Assembly: GCA_039621445.1 (NCBI GenBank)
Contig: CP154954.1
Coordinates: 36,131,703 to 36,195,702 of the forward strand
DNA: 64,000 nucleotides
Reading direction: 5' to 3'
Source: Euglena gracilis
Taxonomy: Eukaryota > Euglenida > Euglenophyceae > Euglenales
How positions within the stretch are numbered: position 1 is the stretch's first letter; every line of letters starts with the position of its first letter. The notes under the pieces were generated by a model. That model was not told the DNA's origin. It did no database searches and saw only the letters and a list, made by a program, of their open reading frames with translations. Position numbers and translations under genes: made by a program. Below are positions 1-13,200 of this stretch, piece after piece.

Positions 1-16
1 AAGAAACATGGTGTTT

Positions 17-451
17 CTAATCCACCCTCACCAAAATTTGCCGTGGCGTATCCGCCTCAGAGTCAAATGTGCCTATCGGCACCAGTGCGAGATCTCGCTG
101 GGGGGAATGGGTGTTAGCCGATCGGCTTTCCAACAAAAGGGGTTGTGCCTGTTGGGCATGGGGTTGCTCTATAGAGCTTGACACCGATAGGTGTGGGGGT
201 GCCCATTGGGCGGGGGGAGGATTACTCGACACACGCGGAGAAGGAGGATTACCTTTGGAATGAGTCAATGTGTGAATACCCCTATGGGGTTGTGAATGCT
301 CATTAGAGCTAGACAATGATACCGCAGGTTCAAGTCCACGAAGTGATCCAATCAATGCTGCGTAGTCGATGGGAGTTGTGCTCTGCATTTTTAAGGCAAA
401 AACGCAAAAACCAAGTGTAGATTGTGGGGTAAAATGCAGGAACAAGTGCAA
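17..451 (-). CDS. Hypothetical protein, 144 aa, Ser/Pro/His-rich
   Basis: An open frame with an ATG start at 451 and a second in-frame ATG at about 388, which begins MQSTTPIDYAAL. The middle is low-complexity and rich in Ser, Pro, His and Gln, and the end (TPRQILVRVD) looks more ordered. I see no signal peptide, membrane segment or catalytic motif and I do not recognise a family. It is divergent from the basic ORF at 499, with about 50 bp between them, so the two could share a promoter region if real. Against it: it is short, alone and in an otherwise gene-poor window. A chance ORF is possible. Confidence 0.25.
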   Translation of the reverse strand: MHLFLHFTPQSTLGFCVFALKMQSTTPIDYAALIGSLRGLEPAVSLSSSNEHSQPHRGIHTLTHSKGNPPSPRVSSNPPPAQWAPPHLSVSSSIEQPHAQQAQPLLLESRSANTHSPQRDLALVPIGTFDSEADTPRQILVRVD

Positions 452-498
452 AAAGAGGGGATAGTATAAAAAGTAAGCAGAGACCCGATCTCTGAGGT

Positions 499-711
499 TT
501 GAAGCAGCGTATACTGCGAACCGTCAGAGGACGTGTCCGTGCGTACGGCTTTGGCCGGAAACGGCTTGTAGTGCCTGTGGTCGCCTATAGGCGGGGCACC
601 ACACGATCGTTTGCGGTCAAACGGATCGAAAAACCTAAACTGCTACCAAGTGTACGTCCAACCTTTCCTCGCTTTCGCCCTTTGGTGCGCAAAAGGAAAA
701 AGGTGGAGTAA
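499..711 (+). CDS. Small basic ORF, 70 aa, no ATG
   Basis: The frame opens after a TGA at 493-495 and ends at TAA 709-711. It has no ATG and could start only at TTG 499, so if real it is more likely an exon or a fragment than a complete gene. The peptide is very basic, about one third Arg plus Lys, starting near KQRILRTVRGRVRAYGFGRK and ending RKRKKVE. That composition suggests nucleic-acid binding, but nothing identifies a family. The base composition is unlike that of the satellite. Confidence 0.2.
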   Translation: MKQRILRTVRGRVRAYGFGRKRLVVPVVAYRRGTTRSFAVKRIEKPKLLPSVRPTFPRFRPLVRKRKKVE

Positions 712-945
712 CAGGAAAAATTGAAAAGAATAATATAAAAGTTCTTTGCCCTTTTCCCCAATTAAGAGGCAGAGCACGAGACAGGGGAGGAGCCCTATGG
801 GCTACGGACCAGGAAAGTGACAAATGTCCTTTCAGGACTTCAAAATGTGAAAAAGCAAACTTGGAAATCAAGTCTTGCAAAGACAAAATGGAAAGAAAAG
901 AATAGAGAATACCACCTGTGGAGAGGAGAAGAAGAATTAGGCTTT

Positions 946-1082
946 GGTATTCCTAATTCAGGCCGTTGGCCATCTGTAGGAATACCACCTAGCATAGTAC
1001 TGTGTATGGGGCTCAGAGCTATAATTGGCCGTAGGCTTATACCTACATACACTGTACCATGGCCCTACGGCTGCCTGGTACA
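946..1082. repeat. Cluster of short inverted repeats next to the satellite
   Basis: Three perfect stems can be read directly: GGTATTCCT at 946-954 with its complement at 978-986 (9 bp); GCCGTAGG at 1028-1035 with its complement at 1064-1071 (8 bp); TGTACCA at 1053-1059 with its complement at 1076-1082 (7 bp, overlapping the previous one). The word AATACCACC also recurs at 909 and 982. The last two stems are alternatives, not simultaneous. The cluster ends 3 bp before the satellite starts. Confidence 0.5.
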
Positions 1083-1085
1083 CAC

Positions 1086-4000
1086 GATCCTTTAACTAAC
1101 TGTTGCGAAGGGCGGCGGGCGGACAGACGCAATTTTGCCCCCGCCGGGCGTGCACAAAACGCAGCAGTTACCGTCCGGGAGGCGCAAAATAGCACGTTGG
1201 TAACGGACGCCCCAAAAAAAACGTCATTTTACGGCCGTTTTTGGCCGAAATCCGCTGCGCCGGCTCTCCAAAAACGAGCGCTCTGCCCCGGCTAGAGGTC
1301 GGCGATCCTTTAACTAACTGTTGCGAAGGGCGGCGGGCGGACAGGCGCAATTTTGCCCGCGCCGGGCGTGCGCAAAACGCAGCAGTTACCGTCCGGGAGG
1401 CGCAAAATAGCACGTTGGTAACGGACGCCCCCAAAAAACGTCATTTTTCGGCCGTTTTTGGCCGAAATCCGCTGCGCCGGCGCTCCAAAAACGAGCGCTC
1501 TGCCCCGGCTAGAGGTCGGCGATCCTTTAACTAACTGTTGCGAAGGGCGGCGGGCGGACAGGCGCAATTTTGCCCCCGCCGGGCGTGCACAAAACGCAGC
1601 AGTTACCGTCCGGGAGGCGCAAAATAGCACGTTGGTAACGGACGCCCCAAAAAATCCGCTGCGCCGGCGCTCCAAAAACGAGCGCTCTGCCCCGGCTAGA
1701 GGTCGGCGATCCTTTAACTAACTGTTGCGAAGGGCGGCGGGCGGACAGGCGCAATTTTGCCCCCGCCGGGCGTGCGCAAAACGCAGCAGTTACCGTCCGG
1801 GAGGCGCAAAATAGCACGTTGGTAACGGACGCCCCAAAAAACGTCATTTTTCGGCCGTTTTTGGCCAAAATCCGCTGCGCCGGCGCTCCAAAAACGAGCG
1901 CTCTGCCCCGGCTAGAGGTCGGCGATCCTTTAACTAACTGTTGCGAAGGGCGGCGGGCGGACAGGCGCAATTTTGCCGGCGCCGGGCGTGCGCAAAACGC
2001 AGCAGTTACCGTCCGGGAGGCGCAAAATAGCACGTTGGTAACGGACGCCCCAAAAACGTCATTTTTCGGCCGTTTTTGGCCGAAATCCGCTGCGCCGGCG
2101 CTCCAAAAACGAGCGCTCTGCCCCGGCTAGAGGTCGGCGATCCTTTAACTAACTGTTGCGAAGGGCGGCGGGCGGACAGGCGCAATTTTGCCCCCGCCGG
2201 GCGTGCGCAAAACGCAGCAGTTACCGTCCGGGAGGCGCAAAATAGCACGTTGGTAACGGACGCCCCAAAAAACGTCATTTTTCGGCCGTTTTTGGCCGAA
2301 ATCCGCTGCGCCGGCGCTCCAAAAACGAGCGCTCTGCCCCGGCTAGAGGTCGGCGATCCTTTAACTAACTGTTGCGAAGGGCGGCGGGCGGACAGGCGCA
2401 ATTTTGCCCCCGCCGGGCGTGCGCAAAACGCAGCAGTTACCGTCCGGGAGGCGCAAAATAGCACGTTGGTAACGGACGCCCCAAAAAACGTCATTTTTCG
2501 GCCTTTTTTGGCCGAAATCCGCTGCGCCGGCGCTCCAAAAACGAGCGCTCTGCCCCGGCTAGAGGTCGGCGATCCTTTAACTAACTGTTGCGAAGGGCGG
2601 CGGGCGGACAGGCGCAATTTTGCCCCCGCCGGGCGTGCGCAAAACGCAGCAGTTACCGTCCGGGAGGCGCAAAATAGCACGTTGGTAACGGACGCCCCAA
2701 AAAACGTCATTTTTCGGCCGTTTTTGGCCCAAATCCGCTGCGCCGGCGCTCCAAAAACGAGCGCTCTGCCCCGGCTAGAGGTCGGCGATCCTTTAACTAA
2801 CTGTTGCGAAGGGCGGCGGGCGGACAGGCGCAATTTTGCCGCGCCGGGCGTGCGCAAAACGCAGCAGTTACCGTCCGGGAGGCGCAAAATAGCACGTTGG
2901 TAACGGACGCCCCAAAAAACGTCATTTTTCGGCCGTTTTTGGCCAAAATCCGCTGCGCCGGCGCTCCAAAAACGAGCGCTCTGCCCCGGCTAGAGGTCGG
3001 CGATCCTTTAACTAACTGTTGCGAAGGGCGGCGGGCGGACAGGCGCAATTTTGCCCCGCCGGGCGTGCGCAAAACGCAGCAGTTACCGTCCGGGAGGCGC
3101 AAAATAGCACGTTGGTAACGGACGCCCCCAAAAACGTCATTTTTTCGGCCGTTTTTGGCCGAAATCCGCTGCGCCGGCGCTCCAAAAACGAGCGCTCTGC
3201 CCCGGCTAGAGGTCGGCGATCCTTTAACTAACTGTTGCGAAGGGCGGCGGGCGGACAGGCGCAATTTTGCCCCCCGCCGGGCGTGCGCAAAACGCAGCAG
3301 TTACCGTCCGGGAGGCGCAAAATAGCACGTTGGTAACGGACGCCCCAAAAACGTCATTTTTCGGCCGTTTTTGGCCAAAATCCGCTGCGCCGGCGCTCCA
3401 AAAACGAGCGCTCTGCCCCGGCTAGAGGTCGGCGATCCTTTAACTAACTGTTGCGAAGGGCGGCGGGCGGACAGGCGCAATTTTGCCCGCGCCGGGCGTG
3501 CGCAAAACGCAGCAGTTACCGTCCGGGAGGCGCAAAATAGCACGTTGGTAACGGACGCCCCAAAAAACGTCATTTTTCGGCCGTTTTTGGCCAAAATCCG
3601 CTGCGCCGGCGCTCCAAAAACGAGCGCTCTGCCCCGGCTAGAGGTCGGCGATCCTTTAACTAACTGTTGCGAAGGGCGGCGGGCGGACAGGCGCAATTTT
3701 GCCCCGCCGGGCGTGCGCAAAACGCAGCAGTTACCGTCCGGGAGGCGCAAAATAGCACGTTGGTAACGGACGCCCCAAAAAACGTCATTTTTCGGCCGTT
3801 TTTGGCCAAAATCCGCTGCGCCGGCGCTCCAAAAACGAGCGCTCTGCCCCGGCTAGAGGTCGGCGATCCTTTAACTAACTGTTGCGAAGGGCGGCGGGCG
3901 GACAGGCGCAATTTTGCCCCGCCGGGCGTGCGCAAAACGCAGCAGTTACCGTCCGGGAGGCGCAAAATAGCACGTTGGTAACGGACGCCCCCAAAAACGT

Positions 4001-7000
4001 CATTTTTCGGCCGTTTTTGGCCAAAATCCGCTGCGCCGGCGCTCCAAAAACGAGCGCTCTGCCCCGGCTAGAGGTCGGCGATCCTTTAACTAACTGTTGC
4101 GAAGGGCGGCGGGCGGACAGGCGCAATTTTGCCCCCGCCGGGCGTGCGCAAAACGCAGCAGTTACCGTCCGGGAGGCGCAAAATAGCACGTTGGTAACGG
4201 ACGCCCCAAAAAACGTCATTTTTTCGGCCGTTTTTGGCCAAAATCCGCTGCGCCGGCGCTCCAAAAACGAGCGCTCTGCCCCGGCTAGAGGTCGGCGATC
4301 CTTTAACTAACTGTTGCGAAGGGCGGCGGGCGGACAGGCGCAATTTTGCCCGCCGGGCGTGCGCAAAACGCAGCAGTTACCGTCCGGGAGGCGCAAAATA
4401 GCACGTTGGTAACGGACGCCCCAAAAAACGTCATTTTTCGGCCGTTTTTGGCCAAAATCCGCTGCGCCGGCGCTCCAAAAACGAGCGCTCTGCCCCGGCT
4501 AGAGGTCGGCGATCCTTTAACTAACTGTTGCGAAGGGCGGCGGGCGGACAGGCGCAATTTTGCCGCCGCCGGGCGTGCGCAAAACGCAGCAACAACAGTC
4601 CGGCGGGCGCAAAATAGCACGTTGGTAACGGACGCCCCAAAAAAAACGTCATTTTTCGGCCGTTTTTGGCCGAAATCCGCTGCGCCGGCGCTCCAAAAAC
4701 GAGCGCTCTGCCCGGGCCCGCTAGAGGTCGGCGATCCTTTAACTAACTGTTGCGAAGGGCGGCGGGCGGACAGGCGCAATTTTGCCCCGCCGGGCGTGCG
4801 CAAAACGCAGCAGTTACCGTCCGGGAGGCGCAAAATAGCACGTTGGTAACGGACGCCCCAAAAAACGTCATTTTTCGGCCGTTTTTGGCCAAAATCCGCT
4901 GCGCCGGCGCTCCAAAAACGAGCGCTCTGCCCCGGCTAGAGGTCGGCGATCCTTTAACTAACTGTTGCGAAGGGCGGCGGGCGGACAGGCGCAATTTTGC
5001 CCCCGCCGGGCGTGCGCCAAACGCAGCAGTTACCGTCCGGGAGGCGCAAAGTAGCACGTTGGCAACAGAAGACCCCAGAAAACGTCATTTTTCGGCCGTT
5101 TTTGGCCAAAATTCGCTGCGCCGGCGCTCCAAAAACGAGCGCTCTGCCCCGGCTAGAGGTCGGCGATCCTTTAACTAACTGTTGCGAAGGGCGGCGGGCG
5201 GACAGGCGCAATTTTGCCCGCGCCGGGCGTGCGCAAAACGCAGCAGTTACCGTCCGGGAGGCGCAAAATAGCACGTTGGTAACGGACGCCCCAAAAAACG
5301 TCATTTTTCGGCCGTTTTTGGCCAAAATCCGCTGCGCCGGCGCTCCAAAAACGAGCGCTCTGCCCCGGCCGGCTAGAGGTCGGCGAACCTTTAACTAACT
5401 GTTGCGAAGCGCGGCGGGCGGACAGGCGCAATTTTGCCCCCGCCGGGCGTGCGCAAAACGCAGCAGTTACCGTCCGGGAGGCGCAAAGTAGCACGTTGGC
5501 AACAGAAGACCCCAGAAAACGTCATTTTTCGGCCGTTTTTGGCCAAAATTCGCTGCGCCGGCGCTCCAAAAACGAGCGCTCTGCCCCGGCTAGAGGTCGG
5601 CGATCCTTTAACTAACTGTTGCGAAGGGCGGCGGGCGGACAGGCGCAATTTTGCCCCCGCCGGGCGTGCGCAAAACGCAGCAGTTACCGTCCGGGAGGCG
5701 CAAAGTAGCACGTTGGTAACGGACGCCCCAAAAAACGTCATTTTTCGGCCGTTTTTGGCCAAAATCCGCTGCGCCGGCGCTCCAAAAACGAGCGCTCTGC
5801 CCCGGCTAGAGGTCGGCGATCCTTTAACTAACTGTTGCGAAGGGCGGCGGGCGGACAGGCGCAATTTTGCCCCCGCCGGGCGTGCGCAAAACGCAGCAGT
5901 TACCGTCCGGGCGGCGCAAAGTAGCACGTTGGTAACGGACGCCCCAAAAAACGTCATTTTTCGGCCGTTTTTGGCCAAAATCCGCTGCGCCGGCGCCCCA
6001 AAAACGAGCGCTCTGCCCCGGCTAGAGGTCGGCGATCCTTTAACTAACTGTTGCGAAGGGCGGCGGGCGGACAGGCGCAATTTTGCCCCCGCCGGGCGTG
6101 CGCAAAACGCAGCAGTTACCGTCCGGGAGGCGCAAAGTAGCACGTTGGTAACGGACGCCCCAAAAAACGTCATTTTTCGGCCGTTTTTGGCCAAAATCCG
6201 CTGCGCCGGCGCTCCAAAAACGAGCGCTCTGCCCCGGCTAGAGGTCGGCGATCCTTTAACTAACTTTTGCGAAGGGAGGCCGGCGGACAGGCGCAATTTT
6301 GCCCCCGCCGGGCGTGCACAAACCGGGAGGCACAAAATAGCACGTTGGTAACGGACGCCCCCAAAAACGTCATTTTTCGGCCGTTTTTGGCCAAAATCCG
6401 CTGCGCCGGCGCTCCAAAAACGAGCGCTCTGCCCCGGCTGCAGGTCGGCGATACTTTTACTAACTGTTGAGAAGGGCGGCGGGCGGACAGGCGCAATTTT
6501 GCCCCCGCCGGGCCTGCGCAAAACGCAGCAGTTACCGTCCGGGAGGCGCAAAGTAGCACGTTGGCAACAGAAGACCCCGGAAAACGTCATTTTTCGGCCG
6601 TTTTTGGCCAAAATTCGCTGCGCCGGCGCTCCAAAAACGAGCGCTCTGCCCCGGCTAGAGGTCGGCGATCCTTTAACTAACTGTTGCGAAGGGCGGCGGG
6701 CGGACAGGCGCAATTTTGCCCCCGCCGGGCGTCGCAAAGCGCAGCAGTTACCGTCCGGGCGGCGCAAAGTAGCACGTTGGTAACGGACGCCCCAAAAAAC
6801 GTCATTTTTCGGCCGTTTTTGGCCAAAATCCGCTGCGCCGGCGCTCCAAAAACGAGCGCTCTGCCCCGGCTACAGGTCGGCGATCCTTTAACTAACTGTT
6901 GCGAAGGGCGGCGGGCGGACAGGCGCAATTTTGCCCGCGCCGGGCGTGCGCAAAACGCAGCAGTTACCGTCCGCGAGGCGCAAAGAAGCACGTTGGTAAC

Positions 7001-7255
7001 GGACGCCCCAAAAAACGTCATTTTTCGGCCGTTTTTGGCCAAAATCCGCCGCGCCGGCGCTCCAAAAACGAGCGCTCTGCCCCGGCTAGAGGTCGGCGAA
7101 ACGGCAAAACGCAGCAGTTACTGTCCGGGCGGCGCAAAGTAGCACGTTGGTAACGGACGCCCCAAAAAACGTCTTTTTTCGGCCGTTTTCGGCCGAAATC
7201 CGCTGCGCCGGCGCTCCAAAAAAGAGCGCTCTGCCCCGGCTAGAGGTCGGCGATC
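1086..7255 (+). repeat. Satellite A, about 215-bp monomer, about 29 copies, direct orientation
   Basis: Head-to-tail units can be followed from one GATCCTTTAACTAACTG to the next at 215-218 bp spacing (1086, 1304, 1521, then a short unit to 1708, 1924, 2139, 2355 and onward). Landmarks within a unit are GCGAAGGGCGGCGGGCGG, CGCAAAATAGCACGTTGG, TCGGCCGTTTTTGGCC and GAGCGCTCTGCCCCGGCTAG. Copies are very similar, with small deletions (about 28 bp near 1650) and length changes in A or C runs. The long ORFs across it in several frames are by-products of a monomer near 216 bp that lacks stops in some frames. I do not annotate them as genes. Confidence 0.95.
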
Positions 7256-10200
7256 CTGTGCCTGTCCGCCCGCCGCTCTTCGCAACAGTTAGATAAAGGA
7301 TCGCACACCTCTAGCCGGGGCAGAGCGCTCGTTTTTGGAGCGCCGGCGCAGCGGATTTTTGGCCAAAAACGGCCGAAAAATGACGTTTTTTGGGGCGTCC
7401 GTTACCAACGTGCTATTTTGCGCCTCCCGGACGGTAACTGCTGCGTTTTGCGCACGCCCGGCGCGGGCAAAATTGTGCCTGTCCGCCCGCCGCCCTTCGC
7501 AACAGTTAGTTAAAGGATCGCCGACCTCTAGCCGGGGCAGTGCGCTCGTTTTTGGAGCGCCGGCGCAGCGGATTTTGGCCAAAAACGGCCGAAAAATGAT
7601 AGTTTTTGGGGCGTCCGTTACCAACGTGCTACTTTGCGCCGCCCGGACGGTAACTGCTGCGTTTTGCGCACGCCCGGCGGGGGCAAAATTTCGCCTGTCC
7701 GCCCGCCGCCCTTCGCAACAGTTAGTTAAAGGATCGCCGACCTCTAGCCGGGGCAGAGCGCTCGTTTTTGGAGCGCCGGCGCAGCGGATTTTGGCCAAAA
7801 ACGGCCGAAAAATGACGTTTTTTGGGGCGTCCGTTACCAACGTGCTATTTTGCGCCTCCCGGACGGTAACTGCTGCGCTTTGCGCACGCCCGGCCGGGGC
7901 AAAATTGCGCCTGTCCGCCCGCCGCCCTTCGCAACAGTTAGTTAAAGGATCGCCGACCTCTAGCCGGGGCAGAGCGCTAGTTTTTTGAGCGCCGGCGCAG
8001 CGGATTTTGGCCAAAAACGGCCGGAAAATGACGTTTTTGGGGGCGTCCGTTACCAACGTGCTATTTTGCGCCTCCCGGACGGTAACTGCTGCGTTTTGCG
8101 CACGCCCGGCGCGGGCAAAATTGCGCCTGTCCGCCCGCCGCCCTTCGCAACAGTTAGTTAAAGGATCGCCGACCTCTAGCCGGGGCAGAGCGGTCGTTTT
8201 TGGAGCGCCGGCGCAGCGGATTTTGGCCAAAAACGGCCGAAAAATGATAGTTTTTGGGGCGTCCGTTACCAACGTGCTACTTTGCGCCGCCCGGACGGTA
8301 ACTGCTGCGTTTTGCGCACGCCCGGCGGGGGCAAAATTGCGCCTGTCCGCCCGCCGCCCTTCGCAACAGTTAGTTAAAGGATCGCCGACCTCTAGCCGGG
8401 GCAGAGCGCTCGTTTTTGGAGCGCCGGCGCAGCGGATTTTGGCCAAAAACGGCCGAAAAATGACGTTTTTTGGGGCTTCTGTTACCAACGTGCTACTTTG
8501 CGCCTCCCGGACGGTAACTGCTGCGCTTTGCGCACGCCCGGCGGGGGCAAAATTGCGCCTGTCCGCCCGCCGCCCTTCGCAACAGTTAGTTAAAGGATCG
8601 CCGACCACTAGCCGGGGCAGAGCGCTCGTTTTTGGAGCGCCGGCGGAGCGGATTTTGGCCAAAACGGCCGAAAAATGACGTTTTTTGGGGCGTCCCTTAC
8701 CAACGTGCCATTTTGCGCCTCCCAGACGAAAACTGCTGCGTTTTGCGCACGCCTGGCGGAGACAAAATTGCGCCTGTCCGCCCGCCGCCCTTCGCAACAG
8801 TTAGTTAAAGGATCGCCGACCTCTAGCCGGGGCAGAGCGCCCGTTTTTGGAGCGCCGGCGCAGCGGATTTTGGCCGAAAACGGCCGAAAAATGACGTTTT
8901 TTGGGGCGTCCGTTGTCAACGTGCTATTTTGCGCCTCCCGGACGGTAGCTGCTGCGTTTTGCGCCCGCCCGGCGGTGGCAAAATTGCCCCTGTCCGCCCG
9001 CCGCCCTTCGCAACAGTTAGTTAAAGGATCGCCGACCTCTAGCCGGGGCAGAGCGCCCGTTTTTGGAGCGCCGGCGCAGCGGATTTTGGCCAAAAACGGC
9101 CGAAAAATGACGTTTTTTGGGGCGTCCGTTACCAACGTGCTATTTTGCGCCTCCCGGACGGTAACTGCTGCGTTTTGCGCACGCCCGGCGCGGGAAAAAT
9201 TGCGCCTGTCCGCCCGCCGCCCTTCGCAACAGTTAGTTAAAGGATCGCCGACCTCTAGCCGGGGCAGAGCGCTCGTTTTTGGACCGCCGGCGCAGCGGAT
9301 TTTGGCCAAAAACGGCCAAAAATGACGTTTTTTGGGGCGTCCGTTACCAACGTGCTATTTTGCGCCTCCCGGACGGTAACTGCTGCGTTTTGCGCCCGCC
9401 CGGCGGTGGCAAAATTGCCCCTGTCCGCCCGCCGCCCTTTGCAACAGTTAGTTAAAGGATCGCCGACCTCTAGCCGGGGCAGAGCGCTCGTTTTTGGAGC
9501 GCCGTTGCAGCGGATTTTGGCCAAAAACGGCCAAAAATGACGTTTTTTGGGGCGTCCGTTACCAACGTGCTATTTTGCGCCTCCCGGACGGTAACTGCTG
9601 CGTTTTGCGCACGCCCGGCGGTGGCAAAATTGCGCCTGTCCGCCCGCCGCCCTTCGCAACAGTTAGTTAAAGGATCGCCGACCTCTAGCCGGGGCAGAGC
9701 GCCCGTTTTTGGAGCGCCGGCGCAGCGGATTTTGGCCAAAAACGGCCGAAAAATGACGTTTTAATCGGCGTCCGTTACCCACGTGCTATTTTGCGCCTCC
9801 CGGACGGTAACTGCTGCGTTTTGCGCACGCCCGGCGGGGGCAAAATTGCGCCTGTCCGCCCGCCGCCCTTCGCAACAGTTAGTTAAAGGATCGCCGACCT
9901 CTAGCCGGGGCAGAGCGCTCGTTTTTGGAGCGCCGGCGCAGCGGATTTTGGCCAAAAACGGCCAAAAAATGACGTTTTTTGGGGCGTCCGTTACCAACGT
10001 GCTATTTTGCGCCTCCCGGACGGTAACTGCTGCGTTTTGCGCACGCCCGGCGGGGGCAAAATTGCGCCTGTCCGCCCGCCGCCCTTCGCAACAGTTAGTT
10101 AAAGGATCGCCGACCTCTAGCCGGGGCAGAGCGCTCGTTTTTGGAGCGCCGGCGCAGCGGATTTTGGCCAAAAACGGCCGAAAAATGACGTTTTTTGGGG

Positions 10201-13200
10201 CGTCCGTTACCAACGTGCTATTTTGAGCGTCTCGGACGGTAACTGCTGCGCTTTCCGCACGCCCGGTGCGGGCAAAAATGCGCCTGTCCGCCCGCCGCCC
10301 TTCGCAACAGTTAGTTAAAGGATCGCCGACCTCTAGCCGGGGCAGAGCGCTCGTTTTTGGAGCGCCGGCGCAGCAGATTTTGGCCAAAAACGGCCGAAAA
10401 ATGACGTTTTTTGGGGCGTCCGTTACCAACGTGCTATTTTGCGCCTCCCGGACGGTAACTGCTGCGTTTTGCGCACGCCCGGCGGGGGCAAAATTGCGCC
10501 TGTCCGCCCGCCGCCATTCGCAACAGTTAGTTAAAGGATCGCCGACCTCTAGCCGGGGCAGAGCGCTCGTTTTTGGAGCGCCGGCGCAGCGGATTTTGGC
10601 CAAAAACGGCCGAAAAATGACGTTTTTTGGGGCGTCCGTTACCAACGTGCTATTTTGCGCCTCCCGGACGGTAACTGCTGCGTTTTGCGCACGCCCGGCG
10701 CGGGCAAAATTGCGCCTGTCCGCCCGCCGCCCTTCGCAACAGTTAGTTAAAGGATCGCCGACCTCTAGCCGGGGCAGAGCGCTCGTTTTTGGAGCGCCGG
10801 CGCAGCGGATTTTGGCCAAAAACGGCCGAAAAATGACGTTTTTTGGGGCGTCCGTTACCAACGTGCTATTTTGCGCCTCCCGGACGGTAACTGCTGCGTT
10901 TTGCGCACGCCCGGCGGGGGCAAAATTGCGCCTGTCCGCCCGCCGCCCTTCGCAACAGTTAGGTAAAGGATCGCCGACCTCTAGCCGGGGCAGAGCGCTC
11001 GTTTTTGGAGGGCCGGAGCAGCGGAGTTTGGCCAAAAACGGCAGAAAAATGACGTTTTTTGGGGCGTCCGTTACCAACGTGCTATTTTGCGCCTCCCGGA
11101 CGGTAACTGCTGCGTTTTGCGCACGCCCGGCGCGGCAAAATTGCGCCTGTCCGCCCGCCGCCCTTCGCAACAGTTAGTTAAAGGATCGCCGACCTCTAGC
11201 CGGGGCAGAGCGCTCGTTTTTGGAGCGCCGGCGCAGCGAATTTTGGCCAAAAACGGCCGAAAAATGACGTTTTTTGGGGCGTCCGTTACCAACGTGCTAT
11301 TTTGCGCCTCCCGGACGGTAACTGCTGCGTTTTGCGCACGCCCGGCGGGGCAAAATTGCGCCTGTCCGCCCGCCGCCCTTCGCAACAGTTAGTTAAAGGA
11401 TCGCCGACCTCTAGCCGGGGCAGAGCGCTCGTTTTTGGAGCGCCGGCGCAGCGGATTTTGGCCAAAAACGGCCGAAAAATGACGTTTTTTGGGGCGTCCG
11501 TTACCAACGTGCTATTTTGCGCCTCCCGGACGGTAACTGCTGCGTTTTGCGCACGCCCGGCGGGGGGCAAAATTGCGCCTGTCCGCCCGCCGCCCTTCGC
11601 AACAGTTAGTTAAAGGATCGCCGACCTCTAGCCGGGGCAGAGCGCTCGTTTTTGGAGCGCCGGCGCAGCGGATTTTGGCCAAAAACGGCCGAAAATGACG
11701 TTTTTGGGGCGTCCGTTACCAACGTGCTATTTTGCGCCTCCCGGACGGTAACTGCTGCGTTTTGCGCACGCCCGGCGGGGGCAAAATTGCGCCTGTCCGC
11801 CCGCCGCCCTTCGCAACAGTTAGTTAAAGGATCGCCGACCTCTAGCCGGGGCAGAGCGCTCGTTTTTGGAGCGCCGGCGCAGCGGATTTTGGCCAAAAAC
11901 GGCCGAAAAATGACGTTTTTTGGGGCGTCCGTTACCAACGTGCTATTTTGCGCCTCCCGGACGGTAACTGCTGCGTTTTGCGCACGCCCGGCTGGGGCAA
12001 AATTGCGCCTGTCCGCCCGCCGCCCTTCGCAACAGTTAGTTAAAGGATCGCCGACCTCTAGCCGGGGCAGAGCGCTCGTTTTTGGAGCGCCGGCGCAGCG
12101 GATTTTGGCCAAAAACGGCCGAAAAATGACGTTTTTTGGGGCGTCCGTTACCAACGTGCTATTTTGCGCCTCCCGGACGGTAACTGCTGCGTTTTGCGCA
12201 CGCCCGGCGGGGGGCAAAATTGCGCCTGTCCGCCCGCCGCCCTTCGCAACAGTTAGTTAAGGGATCGCCGACCTCTAGCCGGGGCAGAGCGCTCTTTTTT
12301 GGAGCGCCGTTGGGGCGGATTTTGGCCAAAAACGGCCGAAAAATGACGTTTTTTGGGGCGTCCGTTACCAACGTGCTATTTTGCGCCTCCCGGACGGTAA
12401 CTGCTGCGTTTTGCGCACGCCCGGCGGGGCAAAATTGCGCCTGTCCGCCCGCCGCCCTTCGCAACAGTTAGTTAAAGGATCGCCGACCTCTAGCCGGGGC
12501 AGAGCGCTCGTTTTTGAGCGCCGGCGCAGCGGATTTTGGCCAAAAACGGCCGAAAAATGACGTTTTTGGGGGCGTCCGTTACCAACGTGCTATTTTGCGC
12601 CTCCCGGACGGTAACTGCTGCGTTTTGCGCACGCCCGGCGCGGGAAAAATTGCGCCTGTCCGCATGCCGCGCTTTGCAACAGTTATTTAAAGGATCGCCG
12701 ACCTCTAGCCGGGGCAGAGCGCTCGTTTTTGGAGCGCCGGCGCAGCGGATTTCGGCCAAAAACGGCCGAAAAATGACGTTTTTGGGGCGTTACTTACCAA
12801 CGTGCTATTTTGTGCCTCCCGGACGGTAACTGCTGCGTTTTGTGCACGCCCGGCGCGGGCAAAATTGCGCCTGTCCGCCCGCCGCCCTTCGCAACAGTTA
12901 GTTAAAGGATCGCCGACCTCTAGCCGGGGCAGAGCGCTCGTTTTTGGAGCGCCGGCGCAGCGGATTTTGGCCAAAAACGGCCGAAAAATGACGTTTTTTG
13001 GGGCGTCCGTTACCAACGTGCTATTTTGCGCCTCCCGGACGGTAACTGCTGCGTTTTGCGCACGCCCGGCGGGGGAAAAATTGCGCCTGTCCGCCCGCCG
13101 CCCTTCGCAACAGTTAGTTAAAGGATCGCCGACCTCTAGCCGGGGCAGAGCGCTCGTTTTTGGAGCGCCGGCGCAGCGGATTTTGGCCAAAAACGGCCGA

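Larger units (their letters stand above)
1..1085. other. Non-satellite island at left edge
   Basis: This stretch has visibly lower GC and more A-rich text than the satellite that begins at 1086. It holds a minus-strand ORF (17-451), a short basic plus-strand ORF (499-711) and, from about 720 to 1085, no convincing gene but several small inverted repeats. The switch to satellite is abrupt at the GATCC of the monomer. The island could be the end of another mobile element or of a unique host or viral segment that continues left of the window. I cannot assign it to a family. Confidence 0.5.
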
